Assembly: GCA_014804365.1 (NCBI GenBank)
Contig: JAAUZX010000010.1
Location: 1 to 33,182, forward strand
DNA length: 33,182 nt
Source of the DNA: Lachnospiraceae bacterium
GTDB taxonomy: Bacteria > Bacillota > Clostridia > Lachnospirales > Lachnospiraceae
Reading direction: 5' to 3'
The notes beneath the pieces were generated by a model. That model was not told the DNA's origin. It ran no database searches and worked only from the letters and a program-made list of their open reading frames with translations. The translations under genes and the position numbers were made by a program. Below, piece by piece: positions 24,748 through 32,307 of this stretch; position 1 is the stretch's first letter; each line of letters begins with the position of its first letter.

Positions 24748-27175
24748 CTGGAAAGCACGTTTGATCGCATATGTTGACTCGCTTGATGAAAGCATATTGA
24801 TTGATGAAGCAGATAAGCTGATTCACGATGAGTTGACGCGCATAAAAGAAGAATGCTCTGCAGAATCACTGGAACTATCGAACAAGAATAGTAAAGCAGA
24901 TAACTATGACCGATTAGATAAGTCGATGGAGATGCCGGAACTTATAGCACTATATAGGGATCTGTTTTATGGAAGGCAAGACGTATTTGCGGTTCGATGG
25001 GAGAATGAAAAAGCCGGCACGCACGGATATGCGCCTAAATGTAAGAACGAATGGGATAGAAATATCTGCGGGAAGTCACATAGGATTAAAGGCGCATGTA
25101 AGAAATGTGCATATAGAGAAAATCAGGAGATCACGGATAAGCTGATACAACAGCACTTTACCGGAACAGGAAGGAATGCTCTTGTTATGGGAGGGTATCC
25201 TTTGCTTGAAGATGAGACATGCAGATTTCTTGCAATAGATTTCGATAAAGGTAACTGGCAGGACGAGATTTTGCTGGCAAGATCAATTTTTACAGAGTAT
25301 GGAATTGAGAGTTATATAGAGAGATCGCGTTCTGGAAATGGAGGACATCTATGGGTGTTTTTCAGTGAACGGGTAGAAGCGCATCTTGCGAGGAAACTTG
25401 GGATAAAAGTGCTTGAAACTGCGATGAACAGAACCGGCAGTTCAGAGTTTGACTCTTTTGACCGCTTATTTCCGAATCAGGATCATATGCCGAAAGGCGG
25501 CTATGGAAATCTTATTGCATTGCCGTTGCAGAGGCAGGCGGTAGAAAAGGGCAATAATGTGTTTGTGAATGAGGCATTTCAAATGTATGCAAGCCAGACA
25601 GCCGTTCTGCAGAATGTTAGACGATATAGCAGAGTGGAGATAGTTAATATATTAAAAATGTTTCCGGATGTTATTCTCAAAGATGTCAATGAAAGAGAGA
25701 TTGAGGAAGAGGATAGAGCGCTGCCTTGGGAAAAGAAAAAGGAAGAGAAAATACCGACAGATTTGCCGGACAGTATAGATATAGTGCTTTATGATAAAAT
25801 ATATGTTCCTAAAGCCGGGTTACACCCGTTTTTAAAGAAAAAATTTATTGGTATGACGGTGTTTCACAATCCGGAATATTACTTGGCGCGTAACTTGAGA
25901 AAGAGCGTTCAGGACATTCCGATGTGGATTCAATGTTTTGATGAAGATGCGGATTATCTGATGCTCCCGATTGGACTGGAAACAACTCTTAAAGAGATAT
26001 GTGAAAACTATGATGTAAAGGTACTAAGTGTAGATAAGCGTTTTGGCGGACAGCATGTCGATGTAATGTTTCATGGGGATTTAAGAGAAAAACAGATTAA
26101 GGCTGTGGAAGAAATGCTGGCAGTTTCTAATGGGATTTTGCATGCAAATACTGCTTTTGGAAAAACAGTAGCAGCGATTGCATTAATTGCTGAGAGGCAG
26201 GTAAACACGCTGATTATTGTAGACAGAGTTAGCCTGCTAAACCAATGGTGTGAACGATTGGCGGTATTTTTGAATATTCCGAAAAAGGAAATAGGTGTTA
26301 TCGGTGGCGGAAAGAAAAATCCTAATGGGAAAATTGATGTGGCTGTAAGTCAAAGTCTATATCGGGATAATAAAGTTTCCGATCTTGTAAAAGGGTACGG
26401 GCAGATCATATGTGACGAATGCCATCATGTGTCGGCAGTGGGATTTGAGCAGATACTAAAGAATAGTCCTGCCAAGTACAAGTATGGGCTGACTGCTACG
26501 CTGAAGCGCAAGGATGGTAAAGAAAGAATTGTGCTTATGCAGCTTGGCCCGGTGTGCTATAAGGATCTGTCAAAAGTTACAAGCGAACTGGAACATAAAG
26601 TTTATGTGCAGGAAACAGGGATTGCACCGGATCGTCTCAAGGATGAGCATACGACCAATGAACTGTATGATTACTTATATATTAATCCAGTCCGAAATAT
26701 GCAGATAGTGATGGATGTCAGAAATTGTCTCGATGAGAAGCGATATCCCATCGTTCTGACTGAGCGAAAGGAGCATATCGAGCTACTCGAAAAAGCACTT
26801 TCTCCGTATGCGAAAGTTTACAGGCTGTATGGAGGACTGAAAAAGAAGGAAAGGGAAGCAGTTATGGACGAACTGCAGAATCTTTCCGAGGATACGCGCA
26901 GAGTTATTATTGCAACAAGCAAATATGTCGGGGAGGGGTTTGATTATCCTATTTTAGATACACTGTTTTTAACATTACCGATATCATGGAGCGGGCGGGT
27001 AAAGCAGTATGCAGGCCGGCTGCATAGAGATTATCATGAGAAGAAAGAAGTGCGTATTTATGATTATCTCGACTCACAGATTGATGATGCAATGAAAATG
27101 TATGGTAAGCGAAGTAAAGGGTATCGGAGTATGGGATATGAAATAATAGAGGATATAGAGGGTAATAAACGATAG
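24740..27175 (+). CDS. TOTE-type primase-helicase (conflict system)
   Basis: This 811-residue protein fuses an archaeo-eukaryotic primase-like domain to a superfamily 2 helicase. In numbering from the ATG at 24725 (which adds five residues), four cysteines (106, 115, 125, 128) suggest a zinc knuckle. The primase acids are D172 and D174 in AIDFDKGNW, and the second motif is SGNGGHLW at 203-210. The helicase has Walker A NTAFGKT (475-481), DECHH (564-568), a TAT motif in GLTATLKRK, and motif VI QYAGRLHR (761-768). This matches the AEP plus helicase core of TOTE conflict systems, thought to act on invading nucleic acid. Start 24740 has AGG about 9 bases upstream. No restriction or nuclease partner is adjacent except the PBECR4-like gene, which is convergent. 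Confidence 0.85.
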   Translation: MSNWKARLIAYVDSLDESILIDEADKLIHDELTRIKEECSAESLELSNKNSKADNYDRLDKSMEMPELIALYRDLFYGRQDVFAVRWENEKAGTHGYAPKCKNEWDRNICGKSHRIKGACKKCAYRENQEITDKLIQQHFTGTGRNALVMGGYPLLEDETCRFLAIDFDKGNWQDEILLARSIFTEYGIESYIERSRSGNGGHLWVFFSERVEAHLARKLGIKVLETAMNRTGSSEFDSFDRLFPNQDHMPKGGYGNLIALPLQRQAVEKGNNVFVNEAFQMYASQTAVLQNVRRYSRVEIVNILKMFPDVILKDVNEREIEEEDRALPWEKKKEEKIPTDLPDSIDIVLYDKIYVPKAGLHPFLKKKFIGMTVFHNPEYYLARNLRKSVQDIPMWIQCFDEDADYLMLPIGLETTLKEICENYDVKVLSVDKRFGGQHVDVMFHGDLREKQIKAVEEMLAVSNGILHANTAFGKTVAAIALIAERQVNTLIIVDRVSLLNQWCERLAVFLNIPKKEIGVIGGGKKNPNGKIDVAVSQSLYRDNKVSDLVKGYGQIICDECHHVSAVGFEQILKNSPAKYKYGLTATLKRKDGKERIVLMQLGPVCYKDLSKVTSELEHKVYVQETGIAPDRLKDEHTTNELYDYLYINPVRNMQIVMDVRNCLDEKRYPIVLTERKEHIELLEKALSPYAKVYRLYGGLKKKEREAVMDELQNLSEDTRRVIIATSKYVGEGFDYPILDTLFLTLPISWSGRVKQYAGRLHRDYHEKKEVRIYDYLDSQIDDAMKMYGKRSKGYRSMGYEIIEDIEGNKR

Positions 27176-27197
27176 TATGTCGGTAAGTAAATTGGTA

Positions 27198-27233
27198 AAG
27201 TTACAATGGGAATGCAAAAATTTAGTGTAACTT
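27198..27233. terminator. Weak convergent terminator
   Basis: AAGTTACA (27198-27205) and TGTAACTT (27226-27233) form an 8-bp dyad with a 20-base loop and short T-runs on either side. It lies between the convergent primase-helicase and PBECR4-like genes and could end both transcripts. Confidence 0.4.
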
Positions 27234-27283
27234 TTCGTTACTACCCTATTTTAGATGAAAATAATGCAAAATTTTGATCGTAA

Positions 27284-27907
27284 TCATTCGGGTCTCGGAA
27301 GATATTCATACTCTTTCGGAAGCTTAATTTTTGTCCAATCAATTTTCTTTGCTTTATATACAACTTCATAATACTGATCATCTTTCCTATTCTTTCGATA
27401 TGTAGCAATAATTCTTAAACGATTAGTAATATTATCTCGCATATCTATATTCAATACTGTATTAGGTACATAACATTTTCTTGACTGATCATATACAAAT
27501 CCTACACATGCTCGAATACCGCCTACTAATTTTTCAGTAAATAAAGCAGGCTTTCTGGCATTATAATCACCAATCATATTTGCGGATAAATTTGCAGACG
27601 TAACAATGGGTAAAAGTACAGAAAGTTTCTGATCCGTTGTACCATCCTCAGCAAGTTCAAAATCTTTCATTGCAAGACGTTTTGCCAGACACCATGTATA
27701 AAAAGTGTCTGGTGGTATTCGTTTTCCTTCTTGAAATTTTACACCTGTCAAATGCAAAAAATTTTTAGGTTCAAATTGCATTTCCATTGCAATAATTTTA
27801 TTCATACTATTATTTGCGCAAATTAATAGCAGTTTATTATATTCCAAATTTTTATGATATTGTTCTGCACATTGGAATAATATTTTTAATGCTTCTTTTT
27901 TATCCAT
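27284..27907 (-). CDS. PBECR4-like putative ribonuclease, candidate type III toxin
   Basis: This 207-residue soluble protein resembles the PBECR4 family (phage barnase-EndoU-colicin E5/D-RelE-like nucleases). The visible signature is NFLHLTGV at residues 49-56, followed by a TFYTWCLAKRL helix, EDGTTDQKL at 87-95, and a C-terminal strand-rich half ending at YLPRPE. The family is predicted to cleave RNA; catalytic residues are not established, but H52 in the signature is a candidate. AAGGA precedes the ATG by about 8 bases. Directly upstream on the same strand lie a terminator, two 52-bp tandem repeats and a strong promoter. That layout matches type III toxin-antitoxin loci, in which an RNA repeat neutralises an RNase. 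The protein does not resemble ToxN as I know it; membership of another known type III family cannot be excluded. Confidence 0.7.
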   Translation of the reverse strand: MDKKEALKILFQCAEQYHKNLEYNKLLLICANNSMNKIIAMEMQFEPKNFLHLTGVKFQEGKRIPPDTFYTWCLAKRLAMKDFELAEDGTTDQKLSVLLPIVTSANLSANMIGDYNARKPALFTEKLVGGIRACVGFVYDQSRKCYVPNTVLNIDMRDNITNRLRIIATYRKNRKDDQYYEVVYKAKKIDWTKIKLPKEYEYLPRPE

Positions 27908-27930
27908 TTATGTATCCTTTTTATCACAAA

Positions 27931-27971
27931 TTTAAAAGGAGACACACAGCACCGCGGTGTTGCGAGTCTCC
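27931..27971 (-). terminator. Intrinsic terminator between repeat RNA and the PBECR4-like gene
   Basis: On the minus strand, GGAGAC pairs with GTCTCC around a 3x3 internal loop and an upper stem with CACCGCGGTG at its tip. TTTTAAATTT follows. The T-tract exists only in this direction, so the hairpin ends a leftward transcript about 25 bases before the toxin start codon. Partial read-through would supply toxin mRNA. Confidence 0.88.
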
Positions 27972-28130
27972 CTTAGTGACTGATTTTATCGTTGTCCGCC
28001 AACTCACAGGTCATAAGTCCTGCATCTCTTTCGGATTTTATCGTTGTCCGCCAACTCACAGACCCTAAGTTCTGCATCTCTTTCGGATTATAGATGTCAG
28101 TCCCATCAGCAGATTGAAGTCTGCTTACCT
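27935..28130 (-). ncRNA. Candidate repeat RNA (type III antitoxin-like)
   Basis: The predicted RNA starts near 28130, just below the -10, and ends at the terminator, about 195 nt. It begins with a small hairpin AGCAGA-N6-TCTGCT (28108-28125), then two 52-nt repeats, then the terminator. No coding frame with a ribosome site spans it on this strand. By analogy with ToxI, the nuclease would process the RNA at repeat borders, perhaps in the single-stranded GATAAAATC segment, and be held inactive by the pieces. This role is inferred; the promoter, repeats and terminator are directly visible. Confidence 0.7.
27982..28085 (-). repeat. Two 52-bp tandem repeats
   Basis: Copies at 28034-28085 (transcribed first) and 27982-28033 match at 48 of 52 positions. 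In RNA sense each has two possible hairpins: CAGA-8-TCTG in one copy and CAGG-8-CCTG in the other (a compensatory A-U to G-C change), then GTTG-GCGGA-CAAC, identical in both. The linker GATAAAATC is also identical. Only a few bases of a third copy exist upstream. Confidence 0.92.
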
Positions 28131-28136
28131 ATTTAT

Positions 28137-28165
28137 ATTATATTCAAAATACAATGTTTTATCAA
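28137..28165 (-). promoter_or_regulatory. Promoter of the repeat RNA
   Basis: On the minus strand, TTGATA (28160-28165) and a perfect TATAAT (28137-28142) are exactly 17 bases apart. This is the best vegetative promoter in the window and would start transcription near 28130, at the edge of the repeat RNA. Confidence 0.8.
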
Positions 28166-28313
28166 TTACTTTTTATTAAAATATCCTAACTATTTGAAAT
28201 TAATGTTATTTTTCCATTCGCGAAACGAAATAAACAGTTTACGAAAGAAATGTGTTGCCGGAAAGAAGCGTTGCTATAATGAGTTCAACATCAAACAAAG
28301 GAGCGTGACCATT

Positions 28314-28787
28314 ATGGCAAACACAAAAAGAATAAACCAGGTTTTAGAAAAAACAGGATTTGAACCGGAGGAAGGTAAAGCGATTGTTGTCTCATATGCA
28401 CCGGAGAATTTGAGTGACAGGATAAAAAGACTTCTGTTCTTTACAAATTTCTATGCACTTTCTTTCTGCAAAGAGTCCATCGTACTGCTTCCGTTTTCCA
28501 CCGGCTGGGCGGATGTCAAGAAAGAAGTGGTTCTTAAGAAGGAGGGGATTCTGGAAATACCATATTCCTCAATCTGCGCCGTGGATGTATCAGAGTCGGG
28601 ATTAAGTTATCGCATTGATATCCGGCTTGAGGATGAGATTATTTCATTGATGGCACAGCAGGCGGAATTAAGTGCATTTCGTATGTCGGGGATGTACAGT
28701 ATAGAGGATTGGACTTTTATTAATAACTGGCATGCGAACAATCTGAAGGGGACGCTGAAAGCGTTAAAAGAGCTCGGGAACGCATAA
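28314..28787 (+). CDS. Conserved-looking protein of unknown function
   Basis: This 157-residue protein is not recognised. The N-terminus is charged (ANTKRINQVLEKTGFEPEEGKA), the middle has alternating hydrophobic strands (residues about 45-115, with LSFCKESIVLLPF and the ILEIPYSSICAVDVSESGLSY segment), and the end is helical. The strand pattern is reminiscent of bacterial PH-like domains, but that is only an impression. The start at 28314 has AAAGGAG about 11 bases upstream; extending the frame upstream to 28044 would run through the repeat RNA and its promoter and is rejected. TATAAT at 28275-28280 is a possible -10. A second, decayed 3' end of a similar gene lies at about 29691-29748. Confidence 0.7.
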   Translation: MANTKRINQVLEKTGFEPEEGKAIVVSYAPENLSDRIKRLLFFTNFYALSFCKESIVLLPFSTGWADVKKEVVLKKEGILEIPYSSICAVDVSESGLSYRIDIRLEDEIISLMAQQAELSAFRMSGMYSIEDWTFINNWHANNLKGTLKALKELGNA

Positions 28788-28802
28788 AGCGTTCCCTTTT
28801 TT
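28776..28802 (+). terminator. Terminator overlapping the stop codon
   Basis: GGGAACGC-ATAAA-GCGTTCCC followed by TTTTTT is a strong intrinsic terminator. The stop codon TAA (28785-28787) lies in its loop, so translating ribosomes would cover half the hairpin. Confidence 0.92.
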
Positions 28803-28878
28803 GACCTTATAGTACGCCGTTATTTTGATATTTCAAAAAGTTCGCAAACCGTTGAAAATACTACTGCAATAATATCTT

Positions 28879-29559
28879 TCAGACATTCCTTGTATATGTA
28901 CAGCCCGGGTAGCTCATGCATCCCCAGAACTCTCCATATCTTCCTTTTCGTCTCCGAAGAATGTTACCGCACTTAGGACATTTCTTAACGCTTTTGGCAT
29001 CTTCTGACGGATTGGCCATCTCCTTTGCCAATTGCTCGAATACGATCTGGTTCATCCGACAGTCGTTCAGTGCTCTATGGGCCCCGGTTGTAGAAATTCC
29101 ATAATACTTTGCCAGATCCACAAGTTTATAATGCGATAACTGCGGCAGATAAATTCTGGAAACCTGTAACGTATCAATATAATCATTTCCTATAGTCTCA
29201 CCCCAGAATCTCTCTGCGTCACGATACAGGAACTTCATGTCAAAAGTGTGGATGTTGTGACCAACCAACACCGAATCACCGACGAATTCCAGAAAATTGA
29301 ATAAGGCTTCTTCAAAAAACGGACTGTCCTTCACCATATCATCCGTGATGCCGTTCACTTCACTGGCATGATATGGTATCGGGCGCCCGGGATTAACAAG
29401 CGTGGTAAATTCATCAACTACCTCTCCGCCTATAACCTTGATGGCTGATATTTCCACCACCTCATCAGAGTTGCAGGAAACACCAGTCGTCTCAAGATCA
29501 AAGACCACGTAATCCGAGACATATTTATTCAGTTTTTTACCGGGTTTTCTTGAAAGCAT
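28879..29559 (-). CDS. DnaQ-like 3'-5' exonuclease with zinc finger
   Basis: The first two thirds of this 226-residue protein are a DEDDh exonuclease. ExoI is VFDLETTGVSCNSDEVVEISA, ExoII VLVGHNIHTFDMKFLYRD, and ExoIII HRALNDCRMNQIVFE, giving the catalytic acids D20 and E22, D102 and D167, with H162. The C-terminal 35 residues have the four-cysteine pattern CPKC...C...YPGC of topoisomerase I-type zinc ribbons, suggesting DNA binding. This resembles the PolC-type exonuclease stand-alone proteins common in Clostridia and acts in DNA repair or turnover. A GAGAGGA site precedes the ATG. Confidence 0.92.
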   Translation of the reverse strand: MLSRKPGKKLNKYVSDYVVFDLETTGVSCNSDEVVEISAIKVIGGEVVDEFTTLVNPGRPIPYHASEVNGITDDMVKDSPFFEEALFNFLEFVGDSVLVGHNIHTFDMKFLYRDAERFWGETIGNDYIDTLQVSRIYLPQLSHYKLVDLAKYYGISTTGAHRALNDCRMNQIVFEQLAKEMANPSEDAKSVKKCPKCGNILRRRKGRYGEFWGCMSYPGCTYTRNV

Positions 29560-29690
29560 ACTTCACATCCTCTCTGCATCTTTTGCCCATATGCGTTTAC
29601 GAATCCCCATAAGAACAAAATAGGGAAAGAAAAACCTGTAACAAAGTATAACATAAAATAAATCCGACAGGAAGAAATGATTGAAATGCT

Positions 29691-29748
29691 TTCTTAATAG
29701 CAGGCATAAGAATAATTTGAAGGGAACGCATAAAGCGTTTCCCTTTTT
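29691..29748 (+). pseudogene. Decayed 3' end of a paralogue of the 28.3-kb gene, with terminator
   Basis: Bases 29691-29722 match the 3' part of the 157-residue gene (28717-28748) at about 25 of 32 positions. After skipping a stretch of about 24-28 bases, the match resumes with the same terminator, GGGAACGC-ATAAA-GCGTTTCCC plus TTTTT and GAC. This looks like the remnant of a duplicated gene. The rest of the 29560-30001 spacer has no other gene that I can see. Confidence 0.5.
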
Positions 29749-29841
29749 GACTTTGGAGGTTATATTGTACCGGGTATTCCTAATTGACAGAGCGGTTTTG
29801 GCAAATATATTGGGGTTTATAGCTTTTTTTGTGAGGGAATA

Positions 29842-29892
29842 TTGACATAAGATAAATATTGTATTATTTTATACTTAGTATTACAAAGTATA
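29842..29892 (+). promoter_or_regulatory. Promoter and PadR-type operator
   Basis: TTGACA (29842-29847) and TATTTT (29865-29870), spaced 17, form a promoter with an imperfect -10. TATACTT (29870-29876) and AAGTATA (29886-29892) make a dyad over the transcription start. This placement suits autorepression by the PadR protein encoded downstream. The leader to the start codon is about 120 bases. Confidence 0.5.
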
Positions 29893-30001
29893 TAGCATTA
29901 AAATATAAAATGTAAGCCTATATCCGTGCATGTTTACAGAGTTTAATCTATTACAGTTTATATCAGGGATAAATCGGCAAAGCCAAGGAGAGTAACAGCC
30001 A

Positions 30002-30337
30002 ATGCGGGAGAAGTATGAGCGGCAGATGAAAAAAGGGGTTCTGGATATGTTAGTTCTGCAGCTTCTCACGAAAGAGAAGAAGTATGGATATCAGTTGATT
30101 ATGGAGCTGCGGGAAAAAAGTGGTGATATTTTTTGTCTGAAAGAGGGTACACTTTATCCGATTCTGTACCGGCTTGAGGATGAAGGGCTGGTGGAGAGCA
30201 GATGGTCCGAGGCGGAGAATAAGCAGTTACCCAGAAAGTATTACCTCATGACGGATAAAGGCCGACAGGCACTGGAAGAAGTATATCTAAGCTGGCGGCA
30301 GATTGCAGACGGTGTAGAGCGGGTTATGGAAGAATAA
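30002..30337 (+). CDS. PadR-family transcriptional regulator
   Basis: This 111-residue protein is a typical PadR regulator. The winged helix-turn-helix runs from about residue 8 to 80 (LDMLVLQLLTKEKKYGYQLIMEL, then LKEGTLYPILYRLEDEGLVES and RKYYLMTDKGRQALEE), followed by a C-terminal dimerisation helix. PadR proteins of this small type commonly control a membrane protein gene with a HAAS domain immediately downstream, as here. AAGGAG precedes the ATG by 11 bases, and a dyad over its promoter suggests self-control. Confidence 0.95.
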   Translation: MREKYERQMKKGVLDMLVLQLLTKEKKYGYQLIMELREKSGDIFCLKEGTLYPILYRLEDEGLVESRWSEAENKQLPRKYYLMTDKGRQALEEVYLSWRQIADGVERVMEE

Positions 30338-30420
30338 ATTAATAATGAATCCGGTTGAGAGATGAGGTTGTAGAGAATCCGGAAATATATAACGGAGAAC
30401 ATATAAGGGGGACGGTTAAG

Positions 30421-31068
30421 ATGAGTGCGGAAAAATATGTCAAAGATATCGTCAGCAACATAAAGTGCAGCGGGGCAAAAAGAAAAGAGATCGAAACGCA
30501 GCTCCTTTCGGATATTTCCATGCGTATGGAACAGGGCGAGTCATTGGAGCAGATTATGGAAAGCATGGGAACAGCGCAGGAGATCGCAGAAGCATTCAGC
30601 CAGGATATGCCGGAGGCAGAGCGCAAAACATATCGGAAAAAGAGGACAGGAATCATTGTTGCCGCGATTATTGTCGGAGTGGTACTGCTTGGTTTCTATG
30701 TATGGTGGATTTTTCCGAAGCCGTATAACATAGAGGACAATGACCAGCTTACGGAAGAGGCGATTGATGCGCAGGTGGAGACGGTGGTTACGCTGCTTGA
30801 TGAGAATGACTTTGAGTCGCTGCGGGCAATGTCCGTTGATAAATTGCATAGCGCATTGACACAGGAAGTAATTGATAAGGCGAGAAACATGATCTCAGAT
30901 GATTGGGGAGAGAGGCAGAAGATCGGTTCCACATATGCACAAGGTATGAAGCAGAGTGGCAGAATATATGTCGTTACACAGACGGACGTCATGTATGAGA
31001 ATGTCGGCGCAGTCTATACGATTACTTTTGATGAGAATTTGATGATGACGGGTATTTATATGCGGTGA
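30421..31068 (+). CDS. HAAS-domain membrane protein with DUF3887-like C-terminus
   Basis: The N-terminal ~65 residues of this 215-residue protein form a HAAS-like (DUF1700-type) helical domain with the motif EQGESLEQIMESMGTAQEIAEAFSQD. These domains accompany PadR regulators. A single transmembrane helix follows (GIIVAAIIVGVVLLGFYVWWIF). The extracellular part (about 100-215) resembles DUF3887, starting near VETVVTLLDENDFESLRAM. The ATG at 30421 has GGGG 9 bases upstream; a longer start at 30355 uses an unfavourable codon. The PadR gene ends 84 bases before it. Function is unknown; anchoring PadR or sensing at the membrane is inference. Confidence 0.8.
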   Translation: MSAEKYVKDIVSNIKCSGAKRKEIETQLLSDISMRMEQGESLEQIMESMGTAQEIAEAFSQDMPEAERKTYRKKRTGIIVAAIIVGVVLLGFYVWWIFPKPYNIEDNDQLTEEAIDAQVETVVTLLDENDFESLRAMSVDKLHSALTQEVIDKARNMISDDWGERQKIGSTYAQGMKQSGRIYVVTQTDVMYENVGAVYTITFDENLMMTGIYMR

Positions 31069-31082
31069 TGGGGAGTGATAAC

Positions 31083-31460
31083 ATGGAGTTTTGGTGGTTT
31101 ATGCTAGTTTTTGATTTATTGATTCCGATTATAATGATTATGTGTGGAAGGATGATGTGGAAGCATCCGCCTAAGAGTATCAATGGGATCGTTGGTTACC
31201 GGACAAGGCGCTCTATGATAAACAGTAATACATGGCAATATGCACAGGAATACTGTGGAAGGCTGTGGTGGAAAATCGGATGGGTTATGTTGCTTCCCTC
31301 TGTCCTATTACATATTCCTTTTTATGGCAGTTCTGAGAATGCTGTAGGAGTGATGGGTTGTATTTTATGCATGATACAATGTATTGCGCTGATCGCACCG
31401 ATTTACGTAACCGAGAGCGCTTTAAAGAAGAACTTCACTGACAAGGGAATAAGAAAATAA
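31083..31460 (+). CDS. SdpI-family membrane protein
   Basis: This 125-residue protein has three or four transmembrane segments and the SdpI/YhfL-type pattern HPPKSINGIVGYRTRRSM...NTWQYAQEYCGRLWWKIG. In Bacillus SdpI gives immunity to a killing peptide and acts as signal transducer for it; many clostridial relatives have no assigned role. GGGAG lies 9 bases before the ATG at 31083, preferred over the GTG at 31065 and ATG at 31068 that overlap the preceding stop. It probably belongs to the PadR operon. Confidence 0.8.
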   Translation: MEFWWFMLVFDLLIPIIMIMCGRMMWKHPPKSINGIVGYRTRRSMINSNTWQYAQEYCGRLWWKIGWVMLLPSVLLHIPFYGSSENAVGVMGCILCMIQCIALIAPIYVTESALKKNFTDKGIRK

Positions 31461-31530
31461 ACTCTGCGTCATAAGAATTATGAAGCAAATGTAGGTAGCT
31501 AGAAGCAGATAAGGAAGGGAGAGAAGACAC

Positions 31531-31857
31531 ATGCTTGCTTTTATTATATGGCTGGCGGTAAGCCTGGCAATGGTTGCGTTAGGAATTTATGCAATACTGG
31601 CAAAGAAAGAGGTCGCATTTGGTTTCTGGGCTAATGCGGAAATGTTTCCGGTGAAAGACGTTAAGAGATATAATCATGCCGTTGGAAAACTCTGGTGCGT
31701 ATTCGGAAGCGTGTTTGCACTTCTGGGAATTCCGCTCTTGCCGGGACAGAATACAGGATATATTATCATTTCTATTTTAGGGTGTATGGTGGAAGCGATA
31801 GCCGCAATGGTTGTTTATGTAACTGTTATTGAAAAGAAATACCGCCGGAACAAATGA
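31531..31857 (+). CDS. Small membrane protein, unknown function
   Basis: This 108-residue protein has transmembrane segments at about 4-24, 55-70 and 76-98. A cytoplasmic loop carries the motif AFGFWANAEMFPVKDVKRYNHAVGKLW, which recurs in Firmicutes small membrane proteins and is reminiscent of SdpI-like families. GAAGGGAG precedes the ATG. It lies 70 bases after the SdpI-like gene and may be co-transcribed with it. The dispersed hairpin at 31870 follows its stop. I do not assign a function. Confidence 0.75.
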   Translation: MLAFIIWLAVSLAMVALGIYAILAKKEVAFGFWANAEMFPVKDVKRYNHAVGKLWCVFGSVFALLGIPLLPGQNTGYIIISILGCMVEAIAAMVVYVTVIEKKYRRNK

Positions 31858-31869
31858 AGTATAATTCAC

Positions 31870-31896
31870 GGAGAATGCACGCTTTTCGCATTCTCC
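31870..31896. repeat. Dispersed hairpin, copy 2
   Basis: GGAGAATGC...GCATTCTCC with a 9-base loop. Its reverse complement differs from the hairpin at 6022-6046 by two bases in the 25-base core (GAGAATGCGAAAAGC shared). No T-run of a true terminator follows. Confidence 0.7.
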
Positions 31897-31926
31897 ATAA
31901 AATTGGGATTTATGAGTAGAAATTTT

Positions 31927-32190
31927 TTGTATTTAGTAAATCACTATTGGTAGTAAATACAACATATAGTTTGATTTATATGTTATAGTTTAACTTTATA
32001 CTATATTTTGTGTTGTGCACATTGCCGTATCTTGTCTTTTACAATAATTTTATATAGAAAATATACGTGACAGACAGATTTTAGAATGTTATACTTTATC
32101 TCAAAGCATATATTTCATAATTCTATAACATTTCTGATCGCTATAACATATAGTGACTACTATAGCCTATAAGGTGTCGAACGAAATCGT
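31927..32190. other. AT-rich spacer with clustered dyads
   Basis: There is no gene in the 31,858-32,300 region. It holds TTGTATTTA...TAAATACAA (31927-31935, 31954-31962), AACATATA...TATATGTT (31961-31968, 31977-31984), and repeated TATAACAT words around 32120-32150. The dense short dyads could be binding sites, an insertion scar, or simple AT-rich sequence. No origin or attachment site can be claimed. Confidence 0.4.
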
Positions 32191-32307
32191 GCTTTTATTC
32201 AACTTACTAAATGAATATGGCGGGAGATTTCGTAAAGATAGAAAAAGGTAGGGCATTTACATACCAGAGAAAGATTATTTTGCGCGTTTCCCGCAAAGGA
32301 GGGAAAC

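Noticed and set aside
27982..28085. CRISPR array
   Set aside because: Only two units exist, they are directly adjacent with no spacers, and no cas genes are nearby; promoter and terminator placement fits a repeat RNA better.
28044..28313. Longer N-terminus for the 157-residue protein
   Set aside because: It would read antisense through the repeat RNA and its promoter, has low-complexity AT-rich codons, and the ATG at 28314 has a ribosome site and sensible protein start.
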